From NCBI RefSeq assembly GCF_016786325.1, contig NZ_JADWYU010000203.1, forward strand, positions 18,516 to 82,515: a stretch of DNA of 64,000 nucleotides, written 5' to 3'. The notes under the pieces are model-generated. The model did not search any database. It was not told where the DNA came from and was given only the letters and a program-made list of their open reading frames with translations. This DNA comes from Frankia nepalensis (lineage in GTDB: Bacteria; Actinomycetota; Actinomycetes; Frankiales; Frankiaceae). Positions 1 through 9,762 of this stretch are shown here, one piece after another. Each line of letters begins with the position of its first letter. Within the stretch, counting starts at the first letter, position 1. A program made the translations under genes and the position numbers.

Positions 1-1
1 C

Positions 2-1933
<1,932 letters not shown>

Positions 1934-1940
1934 TTCCGAC

Positions 1941-1980
1941 GCGGCGTCCAGGCCGGCCGGGCGGCCGGCCTGGACGCCGC
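1941..1980 (+). terminator. Strong hairpin terminator after katG
   Basis: Perfect 18-bp stem (gcggcgtccaggccggcc and its complement) with a 4-nt loop gggc, starting 7 bp after the katG stop codon. There is no T-tract, which is usual for terminators in very GC-rich actinobacteria. Confidence 0.85.
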
Positions 1981-2368
1981 CCCCATGCACGGCGACAGGA
2001 TTCACGAACCCAGCGGCGGGCCGTCCCCTCGGCCCGCCGCTGGTCGTGTTTCTGAGGCGAGACTCGCGCGCATTACCGTCGGGAATCCGACCTCCAGGTG
2101 TCGGCAAGCCGACATCTGGACGCCAGCCGGGAAGACCGACTATGGCGGTAGCGGGGTGGGTGCGGGTGGTGAAGTACGGTGAGGCCCGAGGTGCGGCGCG
2201 GGGGTGCCCACCTGCCGGTTCCTGCGCCATCGGCGTGTCGGTAACAAACGGCGCACGTGGCGGCTGACGTCGTTCCTGTCCGGATCGGCGTGTCACGTCC
2301 GGCCGGTTCTCTCCGTCTTACTTGCGAGTGTTCGTCCGCTGATGTGATCAGCCTGGCAGGGGGGCTTC
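1981..2368. other. Intergenic region katG-MMPL
   Basis: About 390 bp without a convincing gene. Only short open frames without ribosome sites are present. The end of the stretch must carry the promoter of the MMPL gene, but no clear -35/-10 pair is visible. A good Shine-Dalgarno run (aggggggc, 2359-2365) precedes the GTG at 2369. Confidence 0.6.
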
Positions 2369-4552
2369 GTGCGCCGTATCGCAGAGTTCGTACTTAACCA
2401 TCGCAAGCTTGTCTTGATCGGCTGGCTTCTCGTCGTGGTCGCGGGCATCGCCCTGACCGGCCGGACCAATGATCGCCTGGTCATTGACTTTTCGTTGCCG
2501 GGACAACCAGGCACCGAGACGGCAAATCAGATCGACGAGGAGTTCAAGGCGGGTGGCAAGACCGCGCCCTATGTCGTGAGCGTCACAATGCCGGCCGGCC
2601 AGGTCGTCACCGGCCAGGAGGCCGCTGTCGGGCGGGCATTCGCCGCCGTGCAGCAGGAGGTGCCGCAGACCCGGGTGATCGACGAGGCGAACACCGGTGA
2701 CAAGGCCTTCCGGACCGGCGACGACCGCACGGCCTACGCACTCGTCTTCTACCGCTTCATGCACGACCCGACGGCGCCCTTCCCCACCGACGCCATCACC
2801 GAGGCCCTGACGGCGGCGGCCCCCACGGGCGCGACGGTCGGCGTCACCGGAGAGGACGCCCTGGCCATCGGCGACGCCGAGGGCGGCGGGGCCAGCGTGC
2901 TCATCGAGGTGCTCTTCGGCGCCCTCGGCGCGCTCGTGGTGCTCGCCTTCGTCTTCGCGTCGTTCCTGGCGTTCCTGCCGCTGGTCGTCGCGGCGGTCTC
3001 GATCCTGACCACGTTCATCCTGCTGCTGCCGCTGACCTACCTCACCGACGTCTCGTTCATCGTCGAGTTCCTGATCGCGCTCATCGGCCTCGGGGTGGCG
3101 ATCGACTACTCGCTCATCCTGGTCACCCGGTGGCGCGAGGAGCGCGACCACGGCCGCGACAACCACGAGGCGGTCGTGGTGGCCATGCAGACGGCGGGCC
3201 ACGCGGTGATGTTCAGCGGCATCACGGTGGCCATCGGGCTGCTTGCCCTCGTCGTGCTTCCCGTGCCGTTCATGCGCAGCATCGGCCTGGGCGGCGCGCT
3301 GATTCCGCTGGCCAGCGTGCTGACGACGCTGACGCTGACGCCGGCCATCCTCGGTGGCATCGGCCCGAAGGTCGACTGGCCGAAGATCCGGCACGAGAAC
3401 CGCGCCGGCAAGGCGTGGACCCGATGGGCCAGGGGCGTGGTGCGGCACCGGATCCTCTCGACGGGGGTGGCGCTGCTCGCCCTCGGCCTGCTGGTCGCCG
3501 CGTTCTTCGGCATCAAGATCGGCCTGGCCTCGTCCTCGTCGCTGGCCAAGAACGGGCCGGCCTACACGGCGTTCGAGACGCTGAAGGCCGGCGGTGTGCC
3601 GACCGGCGTCCTGACCCCGATGGAGGTGCTGGTCGACACGCCGCGGGCCGAGTCGGTCGCCGCGGCGCTGCGCGACGTCCCGGGCGTCGACCGGGCGGTG
3701 GTGGCGACCGGCGACGGGCAGTCGGTGAACGGGCACAGCATCGTGGTGGTGATTCCCGACTCGGAGACCGTCAACTCGTCGTCCATCCAACCGGTGCGCG
3801 ACGTCAAGGAGGTCGTGGCCGACCTGCCGGGGGTCGTCGGCGTCGCCGGCATCGGCGCGGACCAGATCGACTTCCTGAAGGCGGTCTACGGCAACTTCCC
3901 GCTGATGCTCACGATCATCGCGCTGCTGACCTTCATCCTCCTGGTGCGCGCCTTCCGGTCGATCCTGCTGCCGATCAAGGCAATCCTTCTCAACCTGGTC
4001 ACGCTCGGCGCGACGCTCGGCTTCATGGTGCTGTTCTGGCAGAACGGGTTCGGGTCCGACACGATCTTCGGGGTGGACGAGACCGGAGCGGTGACCTTCT
4101 GGCTCCCGCTGATGGTGTTCGCGTTCCTCTTCGGCCTGTCGATGGACTACGAGGTGTTCATCCTGGCCCGGGTCCGTGAGGAGTACGACCGGACGGGGAA
4201 CACCGATGACGCCGTCGTCGAGGGAATCGGGCGCACCGGCCGGCTCGTGACCAGCGCCGCGCTGATCCTGTTCCTGGCGTTCCTCGCGCTCGCCACCGGG
4301 CCAGGCACCGACCTGAAGACGTTCGCGACCGCGCTCGGCTTCGGCATCCTGCTCGACGCGACCATTGTGCGGTCCGTGCTGGTGCCGGCGCTCGTCTCCC
4401 TGTTCGGCCAGTGGAACTGGTGGCTGCCCGACTGGGTGGCCCGCGTGCTGCGGATACCGCCGTCGCGCCCGATCGAACCGGCCGTCGTCGGCGACGCGGT
4501 CGCGGTACCCGAGCCACGGGGTTCATCCAGCCCATCCAGCGTGTCCGAATGA
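2369..4552 (+). CDS. MMPL-family RND transporter
   Basis: Inner-membrane exporter of the MMPL/RND superfamily, proton driven, of the type that moves lipids or drugs. The 727 residues match short MMPL proteins. TM1 is near residues 12-30, a first periplasmic porter region covers about 40-170, and a block of five helices covers 175-330. TM7 and a second porter region are followed by a second helix block from about 505. The two proton-relay Asp-Tyr pairs expected in TM4 and TM10 are present: D246-Y247 in GVAIDYSL and D593-Y594 in LSMDYEVF. The GTG start is chosen because it follows a strong Shine-Dalgarno and begins the typical N-terminal MRRIAEFVLNHRKLVL. It stands alone, with its own terminator. 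The substrate cannot be deduced. Confidence 0.93.
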   Translation: MRRIAEFVLNHRKLVLIGWLLVVVAGIALTGRTNDRLVIDFSLPGQPGTETANQIDEEFKAGGKTAPYVVSVTMPAGQVVTGQEAAVGRAFAAVQQEVPQTRVIDEANTGDKAFRTGDDRTAYALVFYRFMHDPTAPFPTDAITEALTAAAPTGATVGVTGEDALAIGDAEGGGASVLIEVLFGALGALVVLAFVFASFLAFLPLVVAAVSILTTFILLLPLTYLTDVSFIVEFLIALIGLGVAIDYSLILVTRWREERDHGRDNHEAVVVAMQTAGHAVMFSGITVAIGLLALVVLPVPFMRSIGLGGALIPLASVLTTLTLTPAILGGIGPKVDWPKIRHENRAGKAWTRWARGVVRHRILSTGVALLALGLLVAAFFGIKIGLASSSSLAKNGPAYTAFETLKAGGVPTGVLTPMEVLVDTPRAESVAAALRDVPGVDRAVVATGDGQSVNGHSIVVVIPDSETVNSSSIQPVRDVKEVVADLPGVVGVAGIGADQIDFLKAVYGNFPLMLTIIALLTFILLVRAFRSILLPIKAILLNLVTLGATLGFMVLFWQNGFGSDTIFGVDETGAVTFWLPLMVFAFLFGLSMDYEVFILARVREEYDRTGNTDDAVVEGIGRTGRLVTSAALILFLAFLALATGPGTDLKTFATALGFGILLDATIVRSVLVPALVSLFGQWNWWLPDWVARVLRIPPSRPIEPAVVGDAVAVPEPRGSSSPSSVSE

Positions 4553-4572
4553 TCCGAGCAACGGCGCCGTAG

Positions 4573-4616
4573 ACCCGCGCCACCGCGGTAACCCGCGCCA
4601 CCGCGGTAACCCGCGG
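4573..4616. repeat. 18-bp tandem repeat, 2.4 copies
   Basis: Unit acccgcgccaccgcggta occurs twice back to back (4573-4590, 4591-4608) and then partially. It lies between the MMPL stop codon and its terminator. No function is evident. Confidence 0.85.
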
Positions 4617-4630
4617 CGAGCAAGACACCG

Positions 4631-4660
4631 GCCCGGCGGAACCCCATGGTTCCGCCGGGC
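4631..4660 (+). terminator. Hairpin terminator of the MMPL gene
   Basis: Perfect 13-bp stem gcccggcggaacc/ggttccgccgggc with loop ccat, 78 bp after the MMPL stop codon. Confidence 0.8.
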
Positions 4661-4736
4661 TGACTCGTTCCCGGGTCTTCGAGATCCGTCGCCGCCCGCT
4701 CACGCCACCCAAGGCGGCGCGGATACCGGCGTCGTC

Positions 4737-4769
4737 GGTTGACCTCAACCACGGTTGAACAGCCAGGCT
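4737..4769 (+). promoter_or_regulatory. MerR/SoxR-type promoter with alternating half-sites
   Basis: Three alternating half-sites, ggttga (4737-4742), tcaacc (4745-4750) and ggttga (4753-4758), overlap a -35-like TTGACC (4739-4744). A possible -10, caggct at 4764-4769, lies 19 bp downstream of the -35. A dyad inside an over-long 19-bp spacer is the classic layout of MerR-family activated promoters, including those of oxidoreductases. No MerR-family gene lies in this window, so the regulator would act from elsewhere. The -10 is weak. Confidence 0.45.
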
Positions 4770-4802
4770 CGATCGCGGTTACCGACGACGAAGGGACACC
4801 CG

Positions 4803-5717
4803 ATGAGAGCCGCGGCGTTCACCGAGCCTGGCGGACCGGACGTACTCAGGCTGATGGACCTGGACACCCCGCACGCCGGCGCCGGCCAGGTCCGGGTCCG
4901 GATCAGGGCGGCCGGGGTCCAGCCGGTCGACTGCGCGGTGCGGGCCGGCCGGACCCCGCCCTGGATGGCGCAGGACCCACCGACGATTCCCGGGAACGAG
5001 TTCGCCGGAGTCATCGACGAGGTGGGCCAGGGGGTGGCGGCCGGACTGATGGTGGGCGGCGAGGTGCTCGGCTTCGGGCGCCTCGGCGCCTACGCCGAGT
5101 ATCTCGTGGTCCCGGCCGACCAGGTGACGGCCAAGCCGGCGGCGATGCCCTGGGAGGTCGCCGGCGGATTCAGCGGCGGCGCCCAGACCGCCCACATAGC
5201 CCTGCGGGAGCTCGCCGTGGGCAAGGGCGACACCCTGCTGATCCACGGCGCGGCGGGCGCGGTCGGCACCGTCGCCACGCAGCTGGCCGCGCGGTGGGGG
5301 GCGACCGTCATCGGCACCGCGAGCGCGGCCAACCACGACTACCTGCGCTCGCTCGGCGCGCTCCCGGTGGCCTATGGCGACGGCCTGCTCGCCCGGGTGC
5401 GCGCGCTCGCGCCGGACGGGGTGGACGCGGTCCTCGACGGCGCCGGCGGCGACGCGCTCACCGCCTCGCTCGCCCTCGTGGCCGACCGGTCCCGCGTCCT
5501 CACGCTGGTCGAACACGCCAAGGCACCCGGACTCGGCATCCGGACCACCCCGAACCTGCGCTCGTCGGCCCGGCTCGCCGAGCTCGCCCGCCTGTACGCG
5601 GACGGCCAGCTACATGTCCAGATCCGGCGGGTGTTCCCCCTGGGCCGCGCGGCCGACGCGCACCGCGACGTCGAGACGGGCCACGGGCGCGGCAAGGTCG
5701 TCCTTCTCGTCGACTAA
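4803..5717 (+). CDS. Zinc-independent quinone-oxidoreductase-like MDR dehydrogenase
   Basis: Medium-chain dehydrogenase/reductase of the NADPH:quinone oxidoreductase type (304 aa). An N-terminal GroES-like fold (residues 1-120; ends MRAAAFTEPGGPDVLRL at its start) is followed by a Rossmann domain with nucleotide motif LLIHGAAGAVGTVATQLA. No zinc-binding cysteine cluster is present, as in QOR/crotonyl-CoA-reductase-like members. The start at ATG 4803 follows gaaggga at a suitable distance; the frame is open further upstream but without a ribosome site. It probably reduces quinones or enals with NADPH in the cytoplasm. A MerR-type promoter upstream suggests induction by redox or electrophile stress. 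Confidence 0.88.
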   Translation: MRAAAFTEPGGPDVLRLMDLDTPHAGAGQVRVRIRAAGVQPVDCAVRAGRTPPWMAQDPPTIPGNEFAGVIDEVGQGVAAGLMVGGEVLGFGRLGAYAEYLVVPADQVTAKPAAMPWEVAGGFSGGAQTAHIALRELAVGKGDTLLIHGAAGAVGTVATQLAARWGATVIGTASAANHDYLRSLGALPVAYGDGLLARVRALAPDGVDAVLDGAGGDALTASLALVADRSRVLTLVEHAKAPGLGIRTTPNLRSSARLAELARLYADGQLHVQIRRVFPLGRAADAHRDVETGHGRGKVVLLVD

Positions 5718-5760
5718 CGGCGTGTGGCGGGCCATCCTCGGCATGGCCCGCCACACGCCG
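5718..5760. terminator. Bidirectional terminator between convergent genes
   Basis: Perfect 18-bp stem (cggcgtgtggcgggccat and its complement) with 7-nt loop cctcggc. It begins at the stop codon of the quinone reductase and lies 18 bp from the stop codon of the convergent ABC permease, so it can serve both. Confidence 0.85.
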
Positions 5761-5778
5761 TCGACACGGCGTCGGTGG

Positions 5779-6606
5779 TCAGGAAGCGCGGGACATGGCC
5801 CGGGTGCCGACGACGAGGCCGAGGGCGGCGACGGCGCCGGCGGCGAGCAGGCCCCACAGCGTGTCCGCGGCGAGGACCTCGCCGGCGAACAGGCGGCGCT
5901 CCGCGTCGACGACGTAGCTCAGCGGGTTGGCCGCCGAGAGCGCCTTCAGCCACCCGGGGGCGTCGTCGAGCGGGAGCAGGACCCCGGCGAGCAGGAGGAG
6001 CGGGAACAGCAGCGTCTGCTGGACAGCCCAGAACAGCCACGTCTGCTGGGCGGAGGCCAGCGCGAGCGCGTACGACAGGGCGCCGAGCCCGACGCACAGC
6101 AGGGACAGGATCAGCAGGCCGACGAGCACGCCGCCGACGTGCAGGTCGAAGCTGAACGGCACGCAGATCACCACGATGATCAGCGCCTGGACGAACGTCG
6201 GCGCGATCTCCTTCAGCGCCCGGCCGAGCAGCAGCGCCGGCCGGCGCAGTGGCGTCACCAGCATGCGCTCGTGCGAGCCGGTCTGGATCTCGAAGAGCAG
6301 GTTCGACCCGGTCATCGACGTGCCGAACAGGCACGACATCACCACGATGCCGGGCACGAACCACTGCAGCGCCGAGCCGCCGTCGTCGGCCTTCGGCAGC
6401 AGCGGGGCGAACAGCGCCAGGAAGAACAGCGGTTGGATCATGCTGAAGATGACCGAGAACGGGTCACGCAGCATCGGGCGCAGCTCACGGACGAAGACGG
6501 TGACCGTGTCTGTCAGCAGGGTGGTGCGGCCCGTGGGCGCGTCGGCGTCGGCCTCGCGGGCGACGTCGGTCGGCCCACCGGTCTCGGTGATCGTCGCGGT
6601 GGTCAT
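5779..6606 (-). CDS. ABC-2 type permease, DrrB-like exporter subunit
   Basis: Membrane subunit of an ABC exporter, 275 aa with about six hydrophobic segments (for example from FSVIFSMIQPLFFLALF and QTLLFPLLLLAGVLLPL onward), typical of ABC-2/DrrB proteins that pump drugs or lipids. The signature stretch ETGSHERML-type is seen here as IQTGSHERMLVTPLRR, the conserved cytoplasmic element of DrrB-like permeases. Its ATG overlaps the stop codon of the ATPase gene (ATGA), so the two are translationally coupled and make one transporter. The N-terminal 35 residues are a charged cytoplasmic tail. Substrate unknown. Confidence 0.92.
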   Translation of the reverse strand: MTTATITETGGPTDVAREADADAPTGRTTLLTDTVTVFVRELRPMLRDPFSVIFSMIQPLFFLALFAPLLPKADDGGSALQWFVPGIVVMSCLFGTSMTGSNLLFEIQTGSHERMLVTPLRRPALLLGRALKEIAPTFVQALIIVVICVPFSFDLHVGGVLVGLLILSLLCVGLGALSYALALASAQQTWLFWAVQQTLLFPLLLLAGVLLPLDDAPGWLKALSAANPLSYVVDAERRLFAGEVLAADTLWGLLAAGAVAALGLVVGTRAMSRAS

Positions 6607-7688
6607 GCCGGGGTCTCCTTCGCGTTGGCGTCCGCCGCGTCGGCGTCCGCGGACTCGGCGCCGCCGGCGTCGCGCAGGCTGCGACCGGTGAGAGAGAGGA
6701 AGACGTCGTCGAGGGTGGGGCTCGCGGCGGTCGCGGCGGCCGGGGCGAGGCCCGCCTCCTCGAGGTCGCGCAGCAACCGGGGGAGCAGCCGCGGCGCGTC
6801 GGCCGCCCGCAGCACCACCTGGGCACCTGGCGGGCGCCGCGCTCCCGACGGGTCCGGTACCGGCTCGATCCGGGCCGGGCGGTCGGGGACGTGCTGGCGC
6901 AGCCGGTCGGCGGCGCGCTGGGCGTCGGCGGCGTCGTCGAAGGCGAGCACCAGTTCGCTGTCGGCGTGCCTGGCCTTGAGGCCGGCCGGAGTGTCGTCGG
7001 CGATCAGCTGCCCGTGGTCGATGATGATCACCCGCTCGGCGAGCGCGTCGGCCTCGTCGAGGTAGTGGGTGGTGAGCACGACCGTGGTGCCGTGCCGGGC
7101 GCGCAGCGCGCGGACATGCTCCTGGAGGTTGACCCGGTTCTGCGGGTCCAGCCCGGTGGACGGCTCGTCCAGGAACAGCAGGCGCGGCGAGTGCACCAGC
7201 CCGAGCGCGATGTCGAGGCGCCGGCGCTGCCCGCCGGACATCGTCGACACCTTGCGGTCGGCGACGCCGGTCAGGTCGAGCGAGGCGATCAGCTCGTCGG
7301 CGCGGGCGGCCGTCGCTGCCCGGCTCATCCCGTAGCAGCGTCCCTGGCTGAGCAGTTCGTCGCGACCGCGCTGGCTCTGGCCGGCGCCGTTGCCCTGGCC
7401 GATGTAGCCGATCCTGGCGCGTACCGCGCTTCGCTGCCGGGTGATGTCGAAGCCGGCGACCTGCGCCGTTCCGGCGGTCGGCGGCAGCAGGGTGGTCAGC
7501 ATGCGCAGCGTCGTGGACTTGCCGGCGCCGTTCGGCCCGAGCAGAGCGACCAGCTCGCCCTCGTCGACCCGCAGGTCCAGGCCGCGGACGGCGTCGACCG
7601 TCTGCTTGCGGCTCGTGAACTGCTTCGTGAGCCCCTGCGTGCGGATCACCGGCGCGGTGGCCGGGGCGGTGCTGGTAGTCGAAATCAT
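6603..7688 (-). CDS. ABC transporter ATPase, DrrA-like
   Basis: ATP-binding subunit paired with the following permease. The 361 residues contain Walker A (GPNGAGKST), a Q-loop region (YIGQGNGAG), the signature STMSGGQRRRLD and Walker B (RLLFLDEPSTGLDP). They end in the C-terminal extension with DDVFLSLTGR that is typical of DrrA/daunorubicin-resistance ATPases. The start is taken at ATG 7688, where homology begins shortly after. No good Shine-Dalgarno is visible, so a leaderless transcript or a slightly different start is possible. A 27-bp inverted repeat lies 18 bp upstream and is probably the operator of the two-gene operon. No regulator gene is adjacent. Confidence 0.93.
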   Translation of the reverse strand: MISTTSTAPATAPVIRTQGLTKQFTSRKQTVDAVRGLDLRVDEGELVALLGPNGAGKSTTLRMLTTLLPPTAGTAQVAGFDITRQRSAVRARIGYIGQGNGAGQSQRGRDELLSQGRCYGMSRAATAARADELIASLDLTGVADRKVSTMSGGQRRRLDIALGLVHSPRLLFLDEPSTGLDPQNRVNLQEHVRALRARHGTTVVLTTHYLDEADALAERVIIIDHGQLIADDTPAGLKARHADSELVLAFDDAADAQRAADRLRQHVPDRPARIEPVPDPSGARRPPGAQVVLRAADAPRLLPRLLRDLEEAGLAPAAATAASPTLDDVFLSLTGRSLRDAGGAESADADAADANAKETPA

Positions 7689-7705
7689 GAGAGAACGGTA
7701 GACCG

Positions 7706-7732
7706 AATTACGGCCGGATCCTGGCCGTAATT
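7706..7732. promoter_or_regulatory. Palindromic operator upstream of the DrrAB-like operon
   Basis: Inverted repeat with perfect 10-bp arms, aattacggcc and ggccgtaatt, separated by ggatcct. It begins 18 bp upstream of the ATPase start codon and is relatively AT-rich for this genome. Size and symmetry fit a TetR-family dimer or tetramer site, a common control for DrrAB-like exporters. Confidence 0.6.
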
Positions 7733-7798
7733 TGAGCCTCTGCCGATGGGTTGAGCTGCCGGTGGGCAGTCGCCCACGACGAGTTTCCTTGGCCCGTC

Positions 7799-7847
7799 CC
7801 GGGCAGCCGAAGCACGGATGTCTCCTCACCGTGCTTCGGCTGCCCGG
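7799..7847 (-). terminator. 19-bp perfect hairpin flanked by direct repeats
   Basis: Perfect 19-bp stem (7799-7817 with 7829-7847, core gggcagccgaagcacgg) with an 11-nt loop. It lies 72-120 bp past the stop codon of the CAP-domain gene and before the divergent-side operator, so it probably terminates that gene. An 11-bp direct repeat cgacgagtttc sits at 7777-7787 and 7860-7870 on both sides, which makes the element look like a small mobile or duplicated module. Confidence 0.65.
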
Positions 7848-7918
7848 AACGGCGGGTCGCGACGAGTTTCGCGTCGTCGTCGACTTCTTCGGTGCCGGTG
7901 GGGCGTCGGGGCGTGCTG

Positions 7919-8626
7919 TCAGCGGCGGCCGAAGGCCTGCGTCCAGTAGTAGCGGTAGGAGCCACCCTCGGCGTAACCGACGCCGATGTGGGTGTAGGAG
8001 CAGTTGAGGATGTTGGCGCGGTGGCCCGCGCTGTCCATCCACATCTGGAGGACCTGGGCCGGGGTCTGCGCGCCCGCGGCGATGTTCTCCCCGACGAAAC
8101 CGCTCGGGAAGCCGGCCGCCTTCGCCCGGTCACCGGGCGAGCGGCCGTCGCGGCTCGTGTGGCTGAAGTAGTTGTTCGCGGCCATGTCGGCCGTGTGCGC
8201 CTGCGCCGCCGTGGTGAGGCTCGCGTCGACGGCGAGCGGCCCGCAGCCGGCCTTGCCGCGTTCGACGTTGGTGAGCCGGACGACCTCGTCGGTCTTCCCG
8301 AGCGGCGCGGGCGGCGTCGTGGCCGGGGGCGGCGGGACAGGCGGCCGCGTCGTGGGGGCGGCCGGCGGTGTGGTGCGCGGCGGCGTCGACGCCGGACGCG
8401 TCGTGGTCGGGGGCGGCGGCACCGACGTCGGCGAGAAGGAATGCGTCGGCGATGGCGGCGCCGTCGTCGTCCGGATGGAGGTGGGCGAGGCCGTCGGGGT
8501 GTGGGTAGGCCGTGGGGCGCCGCCGTCACCGGAGGACGGGAACTGGAACGGCTGACAGGCCGTGAGCACCGCCGTCACACCGACCGCCGCCAGCGGGCCG
8601 CGGATGTTTCTGGGAACACGGGTCAT
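7919..8626 (-). CDS. CAP/SCP-domain lipoprotein (YkwD-like)
   Basis: Predicted secreted lipoprotein of 235 aa. The signal peptide starts MTRVPRNIRGPLAAVG and ends in lipobox LTAC (Cys about residue 23). A Pro/Thr/Ser-rich linker (about residues 30-110) is followed by a CAP/SCP-PR1 domain to the C-terminus with HTADMAANNYFSH, GENIAAG and WMDSAGHRANILN. Bacterial CAP-domain proteins of this kind are common in actinobacteria and their biochemical role is mostly unknown. The start at ATG 8626 is set by a strong gagggg Shine-Dalgarno and by the signal peptide; the frame extends further upstream without support. The linker would let the domain reach through the cell wall. Confidence 0.9.
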   Translation of the reverse strand: MTRVPRNIRGPLAAVGVTAVLTACQPFQFPSSGDGGAPRPTHTPTASPTSIRTTTAPPSPTHSFSPTSVPPPPTTTRPASTPPRTTPPAAPTTRPPVPPPPATTPPAPLGKTDEVVRLTNVERGKAGCGPLAVDASLTTAAQAHTADMAANNYFSHTSRDGRSPGDRAKAAGFPSGFVGENIAAGAQTPAQVLQMWMDSAGHRANILNCSYTHIGVGYAEGGSYRYYWTQAFGRR

Positions 8627-8885
8627 GAGGTCTCCCCTCGGGTACCCCTCCCCAGAACACTGCCAAAGGTAGCAAACCGGTGCACGCGGCCGTCGACCCA
8701 CCCCCGTGGGTATGTGGCGTTCCGCCGGTACCAGCGGTTTTGGTCGCCGTGGCTGGCGCGATCGGCCAGGCTCTGCCGGGCGTTCGTGCCGCGGCCAGTC
8801 CCGCGGCGCACGGCATGGTCACGGCGGGACGGTCGCCGGCGGCGGCGCGCGAGCCGGCGCGGTCCGCGACGGCGGTCCGGAAGCG

Positions 8886-9446
8886 CTACTCGGGGCCGAG
8901 CAGGAGCTCCACGCGGGACAGGGTCTCGCGCAGGTTGTCCTCGACGACGAGGTCGAGCGCGTCGGGCAGGCTGAGCCAGCGCAGGGGCGCGGTGGGCTTC
9001 TCCGGGCGGGCCGTCTCCGGCGCCGCGGTCGCCAGCACGAAGCGGAGGTCCGCGTGCTCGTGCGCCTGCTCGCGCGGGGTTTCGGGCACGGGGACCACGA
9101 CCACATGCCGTAGGTCCGCCGCCGGCCAGGGACGGAGATCCGCGAGGCCCGTCTCCTCGCGGCCCTCGCGGAGCGCGACATCGATCGGGGTGGTCTCACC
9201 GGGGTCGGCGTGGCCGCCGACCTGCATCCAGCTCCCCAGTTTCTCGTGCCAGCGCAGCAGGACCCGCCGGCTCTCGGGATGTACTACGAGCGCGGACGCC
9301 GTGAGGTGCAGCGCGCCATCACGCGACCACGGGTCCTCGCCGCGCTCGACCAGCGCCCGCATCCTGGCCAGGTCGCCGGCCTCGGTGTCGTCGGCGGGCT
9401 GGTAGCCCGCCAGCAAGGCGGCCACACCGGCCGGAACGGTCCCCAT
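8886..9446 (-). CDS. NUDIX hydrolase
   Basis: NUDIX-fold pyrophosphohydrolase of 186 aa, acting on a nucleoside-diphosphate-linked compound. The NUDIX box reads GHADPGETTPIDVALREGREETGL in two parts: the Gly-x5-Glu half and the REGREETGL half. The spacer between them is one residue longer than the consensus, as in several actinobacterial members. A conserved Trp-rich stretch (KLGSWMQVGG) precedes it. The start is taken at ATG 9446 (MGTVPAGVAALLAGYQP) because the frame upstream is low-complexity. The ribosome site is weak, so the start is uncertain. Substrate unknown. Confidence 0.88.
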   Translation of the reverse strand: MGTVPAGVAALLAGYQPADDTEAGDLARMRALVERGEDPWSRDGALHLTASALVVHPESRRVLLRWHEKLGSWMQVGGHADPGETTPIDVALREGREETGLADLRPWPAADLRHVVVVPVPETPREQAHEHADLRFVLATAAPETARPEKPTAPLRWLSLPDALDLVVEDNLRETLSRVELLLGPE

Positions 9447-9762
9447 ACCGCCAAAGCCTAGAAGCTTGGCGTTCCTGAAAACCGATTGGCTGGCCCGGCG
9501 TTCTCCGTGATCCGCGGCCCACTGATCTCCAGGGCCTGAGACGACGGGCCGCGGCGCCCTGACGCCCGCCGGCGCCGCCGCCGCGCGACGGACGGGAAGG
9601 ACTCCGCCGCCGCGGGAACGAGCGCCGACCTTGGTGGGCACGGTTCGGGCCTCCTGGAGCTGGGCCGGAGGCGAGCGGCCGCCGGCGGGGGGGGCGGGGG
9701 GCCGCGCCGCGCGCGGGGGGGGGGGCGCGGCGGGCGGGCGCCCCGGCCCCCCCCCCGGCCGC
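9447..9762. other. Intergenic region with extreme G/C tracts
   Basis: No supported gene. The part near the methyltransferase-like gene's stop codon holds the homopolymer tracts described separately. The rest is featureless GC-rich DNA, with any promoter for the NUDIX gene unrecognised. Confidence 0.6.
9687..9756 (-). repeat. Homopolymeric G8/G6/G11 and C10 tracts, possible terminator
   Basis: Runs of 8 G (9687-9694), 6 G (9696-9701), 11 G (9715-9725) and 10 C (9747-9756). The G11 and C10 runs can pair into a pure G:C stem just past the stop codon of the gene ending at 9763, so the element could terminate it. The G runs could also form a quadruplex. Run lengths in such DNA are error-prone in sequencing. 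Confidence 0.6.

Noticed and set aside
9447..9641. N-terminal extension of the NUDIX protein up to an ATG at 9641
   Set aside because: The extra 65 residues are Arg/Pro/Ala low-complexity and not part of NUDIX proteins; ATG 9446 begins the conserved part.
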